From positions 18,679-82,678 of the forward strand of contig JACMNQ010000049.1 in assembly GCA_014378465.1 (NCBI GenBank): 64,000 nucleotides of DNA, in the 5' to 3' direction. Both the position numbers and the translations under genes were made by a program. Below the pieces are notes generated by a model. It was not told where the DNA came from. It worked only from the letters and a program-made list of their open reading frames with translations, and did not search any database. This stretch comes from Oligoflexia bacterium (lineage in GTDB: Bacteria; Bdellovibrionota; UBA1018). Shown one piece after another: positions 1-9,652 of the stretch (within the stretch, counting starts at the first letter, position 1; every line of letters starts with the position of its first letter).

Positions 1-1517
1 GGGATCGGGAGAATGTTGAGCACTCCCAGGCCGACCGACAGGATGGCCATCGTGCTCAGAAAAGCGATCAAGCCTCTTGAGATGGACTCGCCCGCGATCT
101 TTCCGATCAGGATCGGGCCGCCGAGAGTGGCCACTGAAACTTCACCGGTGAACATTTTGGTGATCGAAACGAAGTTTCTCCAGGAGAAGACGACCATGCG
201 CTCGGTCGCTTTGAACACCAGAGTGAAGGGATTGTAGATCCGCTCAATGAAAGTGACGGGCTCAGCCCAGGAGAGCATCGGAACCACTCCGATGGTGAAT
301 TGGACGGTCTTCTTGAGCAGGACGTCGCGAGTCTGGGTGCCCGTTGGGGTGAGAGAAGCCGTGGTGATCTTGCCATCTCGCTCCCAGCGCACTTCGACTT
401 TGCCGTCTTTTTCGCCTGCACGCTGAACCGCGTCCTTGAGTTCAAAGAAACTGTGGATGTCCTGCGTGCCGATGCCGACCAGGCGATCGCCCGGCTTGAT
501 GCCGGCTTTCTCAGCCGGAGATTGTGGGACCGGCTTGTCCACGAACAGTTCTGAGGAGTGCAAACCCAGGTCAGCCGCAACGGATTTTCCGACCGCAGGC
601 TTCGTGAAAGTGAAGTCCTTCTGTGCGGTGACGGTGCCGGTTTTGGCTTCCTTGAGTCCTTTGAATTCCTTGGAATCTTTCTGATCCTTGGAGGACTGGG
701 CCATGATCTTCGCCGTGCTGCCGGCTGGGAGCGCATTGTAGCGTTTTTCGAAGGACTCCCAGTCCTTGAGCGCGGTGCCGTTCAAGGAGAGCAGTTCATC
801 TCCCGTTTTCAAGCCGGCTTTGGCAGCGAGAGACTCGGGATTGGAAAGCCCGATCGCGGTGGAGCGAGCGGTGGGGATCAAGCCGTCGATTTCGCCGACA
901 TGAGTCGCCTCGCCATAGACGCTGTAGCCATCCTGAATGGTGGGAGTGACCGTGACGTGAGTTGGAGTCATGGTGCCGTCATGAATGACTGCGAAGTCGA
1001 TCTTCTGAGCCGGCTTGTCATTGACGACATTCATCACTTCTTCGAATTTTTTGACCGCCTTGCCATCGATGGCGACGATCTGATCACCGCTGCGGAGGCC
1101 GGACTGTTCTGCATGAGAACCCTGTACGACTCGACCCACGTAGCTCGAAAGCTGAGGTTCGCCGATCAGGAGAATCGCCATGAAGACGATGATGGCCCAG
1201 ATGAAATTGAAGAGAGGTCCACCGAAGAAGATGAAGAATCTCTTCCACGGCGCCTGGCGCGGGAGGGAGCGCTTGAGTTCCGCTTCCGTCAGTTTTGAAT
1301 CCGGCTCTTCACCCATGAGCTTGACGAAGCCGCCGAGCGGGATCGCGGAAATCTTCCATTCCGTTTCACCGATCTGCTTGCTCCAGATGCGGGGACCGAA
1401 GCCGATGGAGAAGACTTCAGCTTTCACTCCAAAGAGTTTGGCGAAAAGGAAATGCCCCATTTCGTGAACGATGACGAGAGGACCCAGGACAGCGAGAAAG
1501 CCGAGAATGGAAAGCAA
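1..1517 (-). CDS. rseP: RIP zinc metalloprotease RseP (site-2 protease), partial
   Basis: This is an intramembrane M50 protease that cuts anti-sigma factors and other membrane substrates in the inner membrane. The gene begins with TTG at 1517, seven bases after an AAGGAG ribosome site, and runs off the left edge after 505 codons. HEMGH at residues 18-22 is the zinc-binding HExxH. NILPIP near residue 500 leads into the usual second-site NxxPxPxLDG, which lies outside the window. Three PDZ-like units are readable, near residues 126-155, 217-247 and 331-366; the E. coli enzyme has two. It follows cdsA by 12 bases, as in many proteobacteria. The family call is firm. The extra PDZ repeat is read by eye. 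Confidence 0.95.
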   Translation of the reverse strand, partial: MLSILGFLAVLGPLVIVHEMGHFLFAKLFGVKAEVFSIGFGPRIWSKQIGETEWKISAIPLGGFVKLMGEEPDSKLTEAELKRSLPRQAPWKRFFIFFGGPLFNFIWAIIVFMAILLIGEPQLSSYVGRVVQGSHAEQSGLRSGDQIVAIDGKAVKKFEEVMNVVNDKPAQKIDFAVIHDGTMTPTHVTVTPTIQDGYSVYGEATHVGEIDGLIPTARSTAIGLSNPESLAAKAGLKTGDELLSLNGTALKDWESFEKRYNALPAGSTAKIMAQSSKDQKDSKEFKGLKEAKTGTVTAQKDFTFTKPAVGKSVAADLGLHSSELFVDKPVPQSPAEKAGIKPGDRLVGIGTQDIHSFFELKDAVQRAGEKDGKVEVRWERDGKITTASLTPTGTQTRDVLLKKTVQFTIGVVPMLSWAEPVTFIERIYNPFTLVFKATERMVVFSWRNFVSITKMFTGEVSVATLGGPILIGKIAGESISRGLIAFLSTMAILSVGLGVLNILPI

Positions 1518-1529
1518 GATGAATCTCCT

Positions 1530-2378
1530 TTACCCAAATATGCGAATGCAGGCGTACATGATGGGTGCACTCCATATTACACCATCAAAGCGGTCCAAAA
1601 AACCACCATGGCCTGGCAAAATCGAACCAGAATCTTTTTTGTTGAACGCTCGCTTGAGAAAGCTTTCCGCCAAATCTCCAACGGGTGCGGCGATGCCGAC
1701 GATGAGCGGGATCATGACCATCCCCGTCCAGGAGAGGGCTGAAAAGAAAATCAGTTTATAAATCAAGGTGACCAGGATGGCCAAAGCCAGGCCGCCCAGT
1801 GCACCCTCCTGAGTCTTCTTGGGGCTGATGAAAGGATAGAGCTTCTTTTTGCCCCACTTCTTCCCGGCAAAATATGCCCCGGTGTCCCCGAAGAAGACGA
1901 TCAGCAGGAAGAGAAGAGTCCAGTGCACTCCGTTATTCAAGTCACGCATGAGGACCAGGAAGAGCGGAAGAAAGCCCAGGTAGACGACTCCGAAAGTCGA
2001 ATACATGAGTTCCTGAAAATGAGTATTGAGGAAGTCACCATCATGGCGCTGGGCGGTAAAGAGAAAGTAACTGAAAAGGAGAAAGAAACAGATGAGAAAA
2101 AGTTCGTATTCAGCGCGTGGGATCCAGAAATTCACGAAAGCCAGCAGCCAGGTCAGCCCCATCAGGAGTCCGCGCTTTTCAAGACGGTCTGGAAGGGTGA
2201 ACGTCATCTCGACGAATTCATAGATCATCGCAACGGACATCACGGCGGCGAGCAGCGCCACGCCGATGCGTCCACCAGAGATGATGAGGATGATCAGAAC
2301 CACGGCGCCCGAGAGCCCGGTCTGCAACCTCCGAGTCAGTTCAGAAGCTGGGGCCTTGGCAGCAGTGGGTTCAGTCAT
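1530..2378 (-). CDS. cdsA: Phosphatidate cytidylyltransferase
   Basis: CdsA converts phosphatidic acid and CTP to CDP-diacylglycerol, the precursor of all membrane phospholipids. The protein is about 282 residues with many hydrophobic segments. Its C-terminal third carries the family signature: a GDLAESFLKR stretch, then KKDSG, then PGHGGFLDRFD. Two starts are possible. ATG at 2378 overlaps the uppS stop as ATGA and has AGGA eight bases upstream; ATG at 2387 would sit only three bases from AGGA. I prefer 2378. Position between uppS and rseP is the common proteobacterial order and implies translational coupling. Confidence 0.95.
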   Translation of the reverse strand: MTEPTAAKAPASELTRRLQTGLSGAVVLIILIISGGRIGVALLAAVMSVAMIYEFVEMTFTLPDRLEKRGLLMGLTWLLAFVNFWIPRAEYELFLICFFLLFSYFLFTAQRHDGDFLNTHFQELMYSTFGVVYLGFLPLFLVLMRDLNNGVHWTLLFLLIVFFGDTGAYFAGKKWGKKKLYPFISPKKTQEGALGGLALAILVTLIYKLIFFSALSWTGMVMIPLIVGIAAPVGDLAESFLKRAFNKKDSGSILPGHGGFLDRFDGVIWSAPIMYACIRIFG

Positions 2379-3238
2379 GTCATCCATCCTTTTTTTACAG
2401 GAGAAACGGCCAATTTTGCAGTCGCTTCAGGGGTAGGGACAGGCAGTGAGTGAGCCGACGTCAAGTTTGCTGCACCTGGCTTGGAGATCAGGGCAGTTGA
2501 AGTCGAGGTAGGGGCGGAGTTCACTCCACCGAATCGGCGGTGGCGTTGTGAATACTGCTCGATCGCGTTTCTCAAGTGGCTTGGAGCGAAGTCTGGCCAA
2601 CAGACATCAGCAAAGACGAACTCGGCGTAGGCGGCTTGCCAGAGCATGAAGTTGCTCACGCGAATCTCCCCACTTGTTCGAATCACGAGATCCACATCGG
2701 CGAGTTCACCCAGCTGGGAGGTCCAGAAGTACTGCTCGAGCATATCTTCGGTCAGGTCTTCAGGCCGATGTTTGCCCTCGACGCAGTCCCTGGCGAAAAG
2801 AGCGGTCGCACGCATGAGTTCTCGGCGCGATCCGTACGAGACGGCAAACGTGAGTTTGAGCCCGGTGTTTTTGGAGAGTCTTTCGAGCGCTGGGTCCAGC
2901 ACTCCGCGAACATCAGCACTCAGGCGTTCGATCTCGCCGATCACTCCGAGGCACACGTTCTGGGCCTGAAGCTCACGCTCTTCGCGGATCAGAAATTTCT
3001 TGAGGATCTTCCACAGAGTGTTGAGTTCCTGATCGGGGCGAGACCAGTTCTCCGTGGAGAAGGCGTACAAAGTGAGGGCTTTGACTCCGAGGCGGTTGGC
3101 TTCGCGGACGATTTCCCTGATCCGGGAGGCACCGCGGATATGCCCAAACACACGGGGATGGTGCCGCTTCTGGGCCCACCTTCCGTTGCCATCCATGATG
3201 ATGGCGATGTGCTTGGGTATTCGGGTTTGAACTGACAT
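2375..3238 (-). CDS. uppS: Isoprenyl transferase (undecaprenyl diphosphate synthase)
   Basis: This cis-prenyltransferase builds the C55 lipid carrier for peptidoglycan and O-antigen from farnesyl-PP and isopentenyl-PP in the cytoplasm. HIAIIMDGNGRWA near residues 10-22 contains the catalytic Asp. FSTENWSRP and DLVIRTSGE followed by SNFMLWQ and YAEF are the other conserved blocks. The protein has 287 residues, longer than the usual 240-260. The extra part is a Ser/Thr/Ala/Pro-rich C-terminal tail after the WPDF motif and has no recognisable domain. The stop overlaps cdsA, and frr lies 16 bases upstream. Confidence 0.96.
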   Translation of the reverse strand: MSVQTRIPKHIAIIMDGNGRWAQKRHHPRVFGHIRGASRIREIVREANRLGVKALTLYAFSTENWSRPDQELNTLWKILKKFLIREERELQAQNVCLGVIGEIERLSADVRGVLDPALERLSKNTGLKLTFAVSYGSRRELMRATALFARDCVEGKHRPEDLTEDMLEQYFWTSQLGELADVDLVIRTSGEIRVSNFMLWQAAYAEFVFADVCWPDFAPSHLRNAIEQYSQRHRRFGGVNSAPTSTSTALISKPGAANLTSAHSLPVPTPEATAKLAVSPVKKGWMT

Positions 3239-3254
3239 CAGCGTGTTTGACGAA

Positions 3255-3812
3255 CTAGATCGTCATGATCTCTTTTTCTTTGCCGGCAAGGACCTTGTCC
3301 ACTTCGGTGGTCTTTTCGTCAGTTTTCTTCTGGATGAGTTCCATGGCTTTCTTGGCATCATCTTCAGAGAGAGTTTTCGCTTTTTCTGCCTTCTTCACTT
3401 CCTCGTTGCCGTCGCGGCGTTGACCGCGCATGGCCACTTTGGTTTCTTCGCCCATCTTCTTCACGAGCTTGACCATTTCCTTGCGGCGATCTTCAGTCAT
3501 CATCGGCACGTTGATGCGGACCACTTTGCCGTCGTTCTGAGGAGTCAGACCGAGGTTGGCAGCCAGAATCGCTTTTTCAATCGCGCCGAGAAGAGTGGCT
3601 TCCCATGGATTGATCTGAATCGTCTTGGCATCAGGAGTGGTGACGTTTGCAACCTGGCTCAGAGGCACGGGGGAGCCGTAATAATCAACGTGAACGGTAT
3701 CGACCAGGGCAGTCGATGCGCGGCCAGTGCGGACCTTCGTGAGATCGGCCTTGAGAGCCTGAAGACTTTTGTCCATTTGCTGAGTCATGGTGTCGACAAT
3801 TGCTTTTGACAT
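3255..3812 (-). CDS. frr: Ribosome recycling factor
   Basis: RRF splits post-termination 70S ribosomes together with EF-G. The 185-residue length is exactly typical. The family signatures are present: the KVRTGRAS segment near residues 26-33, VRINVPMMTEDRRKEMVK in the middle, and the RRDGNEEVKKAEK stretch leading to the C-terminal helix. The start has an excellent AAAGGAGG nine bases upstream. It lies 40 bases downstream of pyrH and 16 bases before uppS, giving the standard pyrH-frr-uppS order. Confidence 0.97.
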   Translation of the reverse strand: MSKAIVDTMTQQMDKSLQALKADLTKVRTGRASTALVDTVHVDYYGSPVPLSQVANVTTPDAKTIQINPWEATLLGAIEKAILAANLGLTPQNDGKVVRINVPMMTEDRRKEMVKLVKKMGEETKVAMRGQRRDGNEEVKKAEKAKTLSEDDAKKAMELIQKKTDEKTTEVDKVLAGKEKEIMTI

Positions 3813-3852
3813 GCGGATGATCCTCCTTTGGATTTTCCAGTTACGATGAAAT

Positions 3853-4680
<828 letters not shown>

Positions 4681-4703
4681 TCAATCAGCGAGAAGTCGGA
4701 AGA

Positions 4704-5336
4704 TCAGTGAGCCGCTTCTTCTGAAGCTTTCTCAGTCTTCTGTCCTTCGCCGAGAGCGAAACGAGAGAAACGACGAATGGTGATGTTCTCACCCAAAGTC
4801 GCGATCAGCTCTTTGTTGAGCTGGTCAATCGTCTTGCTGGTGTCCTTGACGAAGATCTGATTGTAGAGACAATTGTCTTCGAAGAACTTGTTGATCTTGC
4901 CTTCAGCGATTTTTTCGAGAACCGCTGCGGGCTTGTTGGAAGCCTGCATCTGAGCGATGGCAATTTCCTTTTCCTTCGCGATGACTGCTGCAGGCACTTC
5001 GTCAGAGCGAACCCATTGTGGGCTTGCTGCAGCGATGTGCATGGAGACGTCACGGACGAAGTCACGGAACTGCTCGGTACGAGCCACGAAGTCAGTTTCA
5101 CAATTGACTTCAAGCAGAACGCCGACTCGACCTTCACCATGAATGTAGGAGGAGACGGAGCCTTCTTTGGTGGCGCGGCCCGCTTTTTTGGAAGCCGATG
5201 CGATGCCCTTCTTGCGAAGGTGATCGATCGCCTTTTCGAAGTCGCCCGCGGTTTCCGTAAGAGCTTTCTTACAGTCCATCATGCCGGCGCCGGTTTTTTC
5301 ACGAAGTTCTTTTACTGCAGCTGCTGTAATTTCCAT
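4704..5336 (-). CDS. tsf: Elongation factor Ts
   Basis: EF-Ts is the nucleotide exchange factor for EF-Tu. The N-terminal UBA-like domain reads [19 protein letters not shown] (residues 8-26). The core signature [11 protein letters not shown] follows near residues 78-88. At 210 residues it is one of the short EF-Ts forms; E. coli has 283, so part of the C-terminal dimerisation region is absent, as in several other phyla. It starts 12 bases after rpsB, the near-universal pairing. Confidence 0.96.
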   Translation of the reverse strand: MEITAAAVKELREKTGAGMMDCKKALTETAGDFEKAIDHLRKKGIASASKKAGRATKEGSVSSYIHGEGRVGVLLEVNCETDFVARTEQFRDFVRDVSMHIAAASPQWVRSDEVPAAVIAKEKEIAIAQMQASNKPAAVLEKIAEGKINKFFEDNCLYNQIFVKDTSKTIDQLNKELIATLGENITIRRFSRFALGEGQKTEKASEEAAH

Positions 5337-5348
5337 CGTTTGAATTCC

Positions 5349-6335
5349 TTACTTCTTTGCGGTTGGGGCTTTTTTCGCTTTTGCAGCAGCAGGAGCTTTG
5401 TCCGCTTTTGCCACAACAGCGCCTACTGCAGCTTTGATCGTCGTCGCTACGGAAGCGATCCCATCAGAAGCGGCGGCCGAAACACCGTCGGTGCCTTCAG
5501 CGCCTTCGACAGTGGCTTCTTCAGCGGCCAGGAGGTCAGCTTCGTCCACGCCCTGCAGATCGATGTCGCCTTCAAAACGGGAGACTTTCTTTTCGTTGTC
5601 TTCGTCTTTTGATGCGCTGTCGGCAACTTCCTGAGCACGGAGTTTTTCCTGGAAGGTTGCAGCACCTTCGATGCAGCTGTCTGCAATGAGGCGAGCAAAC
5701 AGACGAACGCTTCGGATCGCATCGTCGTTGCCAGGGATCACGTGAGTGATGTTGGATGGGTCACAGTTGGTGTCCACGACAGCGATGGTCGGAATGCCGA
5801 GCTTCTTCGCTTCGAGAATCGCGATGTGTTCTTTTTCGGTGTCGATGACGAAGATCGCGCCAGGGAGCTTCTTCATGTCTTCGATGCCGCCGAGAGACTG
5901 CTTGAGTTTCTCAAGGTCGCGGTTCATGCGGGATTGTTCTTTTTTAGGGGTTTCGTTCCAGGCTTCAGACTTCTGAAGCGCTTCGATCTTCTTGAGGCGA
6001 TCGATGGACGCTTTGACGGTCTGGTAGTTGGTCAGCATGCCACCCAACCAGCGGTTGGTGATGTAGTACATGCCGGCGCGCTTGGCTTCTTCTTCGATGA
6101 CTTCTTTGGCTTGCTTCTTGGTTCCGACGAACAGAACTTTTTTGCCTTCAGCGGCGATCTTCGCAGCGAAGGTGCAGGCGGTACGGGCTTGTTCAACGGT
6201 CTTCTGAAGATCGATGATGTAGATTCCGTTACGGGCGCCGAAAACATAAGGCTTCATTTTTGGATTCCAACGACGAGTCTGGTGACCGAAGTGGACGCCA
6301 GCTTCGAGAAGCTCACGCATGGTTACTTGAGGCAT
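5349..6335 (-). CDS. rpsB: 30S ribosomal protein S2, C-terminally extended
   Basis: S2 binds the back of the 30S head-body junction and helps recruit S1. The first 230 residues are standard: [22 protein letters not shown], the [10 protein letters not shown] block, [13 protein letters not shown] and the [13 protein letters not shown] segment. The protein is 328 residues, about 80-100 more than usual. The surplus is a C-terminal tail that is first acidic and then Ala/Lys-rich, ending in repeated AKKAP-like units, and probably disordered. Ala/Lys tails on S2 occur in some proteobacterial groups, so this is unusual rather than unique. Confidence 0.96.
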   Translation of the reverse strand: MPQVTMRELLEAGVHFGHQTRRWNPKMKPYVFGARNGIYIIDLQKTVEQARTACTFAAKIAAEGKKVLFVGTKKQAKEVIEEEAKRAGMYYITNRWLGGMLTNYQTVKASIDRLKKIEALQKSEAWNETPKKEQSRMNRDLEKLKQSLGGIEDMKKLPGAIFVIDTEKEHIAILEAKKLGIPTIAVVDTNCDPSNITHVIPGNDDAIRSVRLFARLIADSCIEGAATFQEKLRAQEVADSASKDEDNEKKVSRFEGDIDLQGVDEADLLAAEEATVEGAEGTDGVSAAASDGIASVATTIKAAVGAVVAKADKAPAAAKAKKAPTAKK

Positions 6336-6613
6336 TGATTTGCTCCTGAGAACGAGTCAGTGATTGACCCGATTAAAGCGGAAGAGAGAAACGGCGCTGA
6401 CTTGGGAAAGTGAAACGCAGAAAACTCCTACTTACCGCGGTTATGGAAACTCGATGTAAGTTTCCCATCCACTCCGGAAACCGACTTTCTGGGTTGCTCA
6501 GACCAGTCGCTTTTCAGCTTCCGGCCTCAGTTACCTGCATGAGTCAGCACCACGTCACCCGAAGTGTGTTTGGTAGTAGGGAGGGTATTACCGGGATGAG
6601 AATGGAAGCGCAA
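6336..6613 (-). promoter_or_regulatory. rpsB promoter and about 240-base leader
   Basis: On the minus strand a -35 box TTGCGC (6608-6613) and a -10 box TAATAC (6585-6590) are spaced by exactly 17 bases, a good sigma-70 match of the ribosomal-gene type. Transcription from about 6578 would leave a leader of roughly 240 bases before the rpsB ATG. Several short complementary stretches occur in it. I see no coding sequence in 6336-6816. Long rpsB leaders often carry S2 autoregulatory structures; that role is inferred here. Confidence 0.65.
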
Positions 6614-6816
6614 GAGAGATTTGGGGTGAGGATTCGGGTGGTTGGAGAGTTTTTAATGCGCAGCGTTGCAAGCGTTCCGGTTCGTCTCTCTCTGGAATCG
6701 AGGCGGGGGTTGAGGCGATGGCCAAGCAGAAGGCTCGAAGGCAATCCAGCAGTCCATTGTTTCCCTGAGGATTCTTCAACAAGTTCTGACCCTGGCAGAG
6801 AAGTTAGCCGGTCGTG

Positions 6817-8610
6817 TCAAAGCTGCGCGCTCAGTCCGATGGTGTAGTAGCGACCTTCAAGTGGCGAGTCTTCGACCAGCTCGAGTTTTCGGTCCGTGAG
6901 ATTTTCGATGCCGCCGATCAGGTGCACATCTTTGATGAGCTGAACCTGGGCGTTCAGGTCAAAGTACGCATATCCGGGAAGGTTCTGGGTCACACCCAGG
7001 TACTTGCCTGAGAATCTCGCGGCAGGAGAAACTCCCCAGCGAGGTTGGTCTCCGGCTTCATGAAAATCGGCGGACAGGGCGTCTGAAAATTTCGGGAGGT
7101 ACTGAAACTGCTGCTGTGTGCTCTCGACGTTCGAATGAGTGAGGCTCAGACGGTTGTGGAGATCCAGCCAGCCCGTTGGGTGAACGTTGAGCGAGTGAAT
7201 CAGCGCCGAGACGGCTCCGCTGCCGCCGTTGCCGGTGCTCGAGATGTTGGTCGCGGCATCGTAAGTGTTGATCTTTGAGTTGCGTTTGGCCTGGACGTAG
7301 CCTTCGAGGCTCGAGCTCGCGAAGGCGTTCGAAGAGTCAATCCCCAGGGTCAGTGTGTAGACTTTTTCGGGCTGAAGCTCCGGGTTCCCGATGAACGTGA
7401 AGAAAGGAGTCCGGATGACGTAGTATCGATCATTCAAGGAGGGGAACTTCTTGTTGTAGCTCAAGCGTGCGAAGACTCCGGCTTTGCTGCCTTCCATCGG
7501 AGGGAGTTCTTTTCTCACTCCAAGCGTTCCCATGGGAGCGAAGCCTTTGCGACTGACGCCGACGACTTGGAACGAAGGCTCAATCAGAAGTTCATTCCAC
7601 ACGGTGCTTCGAGTGAGCTGGAAGTTGCCCAGGTACTCCTTGGGCGGCGAGATCTGAACTGAGTTCACGTCAACACTTCGGGCTCCTGCGCCGACTTTCC
7701 ACGCGTCGAAGAGGTAAACGGAGTCCGCACCCAGTTGCCTCACGTGAGTGCGAGTCGGGCGCACGGGATCATCCGAGCGCAGGTAAGTCGAGTCAAAGAA
7801 GACGCTGGTCTTGAGGAGGGAAGTGGATGAGAGCTGAGAATCCATCTGAAGGACGGGGATATAGCGAAGAGTGGTCTGCTGCGCACTCGCCCCGCTCCTG
7901 AAGGACTGAAGATTTTTTGCAGTCTGATCCGTGACGAGGATGTGGTACTTGCCGGAAATTTTGCCGCTGCCCCAGCGCCCGCTCAGGGATCCTGCAGGAC
8001 CCGTCACTTGATCAAAGCTGTTGCCCGCGACGATCGCGAACTGATCTTTGACTTTGGTTCCGGCTGAGAGCTGTCCAATGTGCGCAGTCGAATAGGTGCT
8101 CGTGATGCGTGAAAATTTTTCTGAAGTGGTCAGAGCCTGCTGAGTCCAGGGTACCAGGGTGAGGGATCCCGCGGTTCCGCGAGGATCAAAGGCGCCTTGC
8201 GAAGGCCCGATCTGATAGGAGAAACCCGACCAGATGTACTGAGGAAAGCTCGACAGATCAAAGCCGCCGCCTTGCGGCCCATTGAGTGGGATACCGAGAG
8301 TATTGACATCGGTTTCTTCAGAGCCCTGCCCCAGGCCGATGAAGCTCGAAATGTTTCCAGGCTTTCCGTTATTGATGAAGTGAAAGGGGATCTGATCTTT
8401 CAGATCCTGCGTGATTCCGCCGCTCCCGTTGGTGAGAGTGGTACCGCCTTGATTGGCCGGAACGACCGGATCATACTTGAAAGCGTCAGAAGGAGTGCCT
8501 TCTTTCACGATCGCCGGCAGTAACCATTCCTGAGTGAAGGCCAGGTGAGGAGTGCTCAAGGAGAGGAGGACAAAAGTGGCGATGCCATGAACCAGAAGCG
8601 AGTGAGTCAT
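6817..8610 (-). CDS. TonB-dependent outer-membrane receptor, probably for cobalamin
   Basis: This is a 597-residue outer-membrane receptor importing a scarce nutrient at the expense of TonB energy. ATG at 8610 gives a clean signal peptide (MTHSLLVHG, then a hydrophobic stretch ending near LAFTQ); a GGAGG lies 12 bases upstream. A plug-like segment reads VNTLGIPLNGPQGGG, then GAFDPRGTAGSLTLVPW. A series of amphipathic strands follows, and the last one ends on the aromatic-rich YYTIGLSAQL. The cobalamin riboswitch directly upstream on the same strand suggests vitamin B12 or a corrinoid as substrate. It could be called btuB-like, but the sequence itself does not settle the ligand. Confidence 0.85.
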   Translation of the reverse strand: MTHSLLVHGIATFVLLSLSTPHLAFTQEWLLPAIVKEGTPSDAFKYDPVVPANQGGTTLTNGSGGITQDLKDQIPFHFINNGKPGNISSFIGLGQGSEETDVNTLGIPLNGPQGGGFDLSSFPQYIWSGFSYQIGPSQGAFDPRGTAGSLTLVPWTQQALTTSEKFSRITSTYSTAHIGQLSAGTKVKDQFAIVAGNSFDQVTGPAGSLSGRWGSGKISGKYHILVTDQTAKNLQSFRSGASAQQTTLRYIPVLQMDSQLSSTSLLKTSVFFDSTYLRSDDPVRPTRTHVRQLGADSVYLFDAWKVGAGARSVDVNSVQISPPKEYLGNFQLTRSTVWNELLIEPSFQVVGVSRKGFAPMGTLGVRKELPPMEGSKAGVFARLSYNKKFPSLNDRYYVIRTPFFTFIGNPELQPEKVYTLTLGIDSSNAFASSSLEGYVQAKRNSKINTYDAATNISSTGNGGSGAVSALIHSLNVHPTGWLDLHNRLSLTHSNVESTQQQFQYLPKFSDALSADFHEAGDQPRWGVSPAARFSGKYLGVTQNLPGYAYFDLNAQVQLIKDVHLIGGIENLTDRKLELVEDSPLEGRYYTIGLSAQL

Positions 8611-8639
8611 TTTCAAGGAGAACCTCCGCGGGTCAGGTG

Positions 8640-8800
8640 GTGTCTCAAGGCGATCGCCCTGAAGCAGAAGTCTGATTGAGCAATCGGGCTTTGTTTCCCG
8701 AGATTTCAAACGTTCGGTTTGAAATCAGGGAGAAACTTACCGTTGCGGGACAGCTCCGGATTTTCACCGGATTCCCTCAGGCAGACGAGTTGTTTTGCAA
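8640..8800 (-). ncRNA. Cobalamin riboswitch
   Basis: On the minus strand, positions 8784-8737 carry the conserved core GGGAATCCGGTGAAAATCC, then GGAGCTGTCCCGCAACGGTAA, which is characteristic of the cobalamin aptamer. It is followed by a 10-bp hairpin (8702-8726, loop GTTCG) and a second small CGGG/CCCG hairpin that may form the expression platform before the receptor's ribosome site. I could not identify a textbook 3' B12 box, so the outer boundaries are approximate. It sits between a good promoter and the TonB receptor gene. Confidence 0.85.
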
Positions 8801-8802
8801 AG

Positions 8803-8831
8803 GTGTTAGGTAATTCTTGAGGTACTGTCAA
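8803..8831 (-). promoter_or_regulatory. Sigma-70 promoter of the riboswitch/receptor unit
   Basis: On the minus strand TTGACA (8826-8831) is followed after exactly 17 bases by TAACAC (8803-8808). The -35 box is a perfect consensus. Transcription would begin a few bases before the cobalamin riboswitch, and the element is only about 20 bases from the divergent TPM gene start. Confidence 0.75.
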
Positions 8832-8851
8832 GGGGAGTTTAGAGTGGCAAC

Positions 8852-9652
8852 ATGAGGTTTTCGTTCCTGAAATCAGCTTCAACTTCACCTTGGCTCGCAG
8901 CACCTGCATCGCTTGCACTGGTCCTTCTCACCCTTGGAAATCCTGCGCTCGCTGCCTCGAAGTCCTTGCCTGACCTTCCGACTTATCTGGTCTTTGACGA
9001 ACCACAAGCTCTGAAACTTCCACTGATGCAGGCGGAACAGCGAGTCGTTGGAGAGCATGTCCGCGTGACGGGCGAGCCGATCTTCGTCGCCGTGATGAAA
9101 GATACGGGCGATGAAAGCATCGAGGACTACAGCAAGAAACTTTTCTCAAAATGGCGTACTCAATTTCAGGGACAGACCCAGCTGATTCTCATGGCGCTGG
9201 ATACGACTCATCACAAAGCGCGTGTGATGGTCAGTTTTGATCTCGAAGCGCAATTTCCCAGCTCCCGCACCGACGCGATCGTCAACGACTTCATCAAGCC
9301 TGAACTGACCGCCGGAAATGCGGACCGCGCCGTGGTTCTCGGAACTCTTGAGATCCTGCGAACCCTCGACAGTCCCATGATTGAAAATGGGGAAGCTCAG
9401 AAAATCTACTCGGCTGGCGGCTTCAGGGGTGATTGGCAGCCAGTGCAGCTCGAAGCGCAGCGGAGCTTCGGCATCTGGCTTCTGTTCGGAGCGTTTTTCA
9501 GTCTGGCCCTCATCCATCAGATTCTGGCGGCTGAGGCTCACTACACCAGTCGTGGGTGGATCCGGATCCCTCCCTGGAAGATCAACTTCAAGAAGAAACA
9601 GAAACTCGGGCAAGGCATCATGACCGGAGGGGGCGCAAGTGGCCGCTGGTAA
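8852..9652 (+). CDS. TPM-domain protein, secreted and membrane-anchored
   Basis: The 266-residue protein has an N-terminal signal peptide (hydrophobic stretch ending LALAAS-like near residue 34). A TPM (YgcG-type) domain follows at about 45-175, with the typical FVAVMKDTGDESIEDYSKKLFSKW and LILMALDTTHHKARVMVSFDLE segments. A single membrane segment lies near 205-225, followed by a basic and Gly-rich tail. TPM proteins are linked to membrane-protein turnover and, in one plant homologue, to acid phosphatase activity. It overlaps the next TPM gene by 14 bases, so the two are probably made together. LemA, a frequent partner, is not adjacent. Confidence 0.8.
   Translation: MRFSFLKSASTSPWLAAPASLALVLLTLGNPALAASKSLPDLPTYLVFDEPQALKLPLMQAEQRVVGEHVRVTGEPIFVAVMKDTGDESIEDYSKKLFSKWRTQFQGQTQLILMALDTTHHKARVMVSFDLEAQFPSSRTDAIVNDFIKPELTAGNADRAVVLGTLEILRTLDSPMIENGEAQKIYSAGGFRGDWQPVQLEAQRSFGIWLLFGAFFSLALIHQILAAEAHYTSRGWIRIPPWKINFKKKQKLGQGIMTGGGASGRW

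Noticed and set aside
6410-6847. 145-codon plus-strand frame between rpsB and the TonB receptor
   Set aside because: It lies antisense to the rpsB promoter and leader, has no ribosome site, and gives an Arg/Ser-rich composition typical of a chance frame in high-GC DNA.
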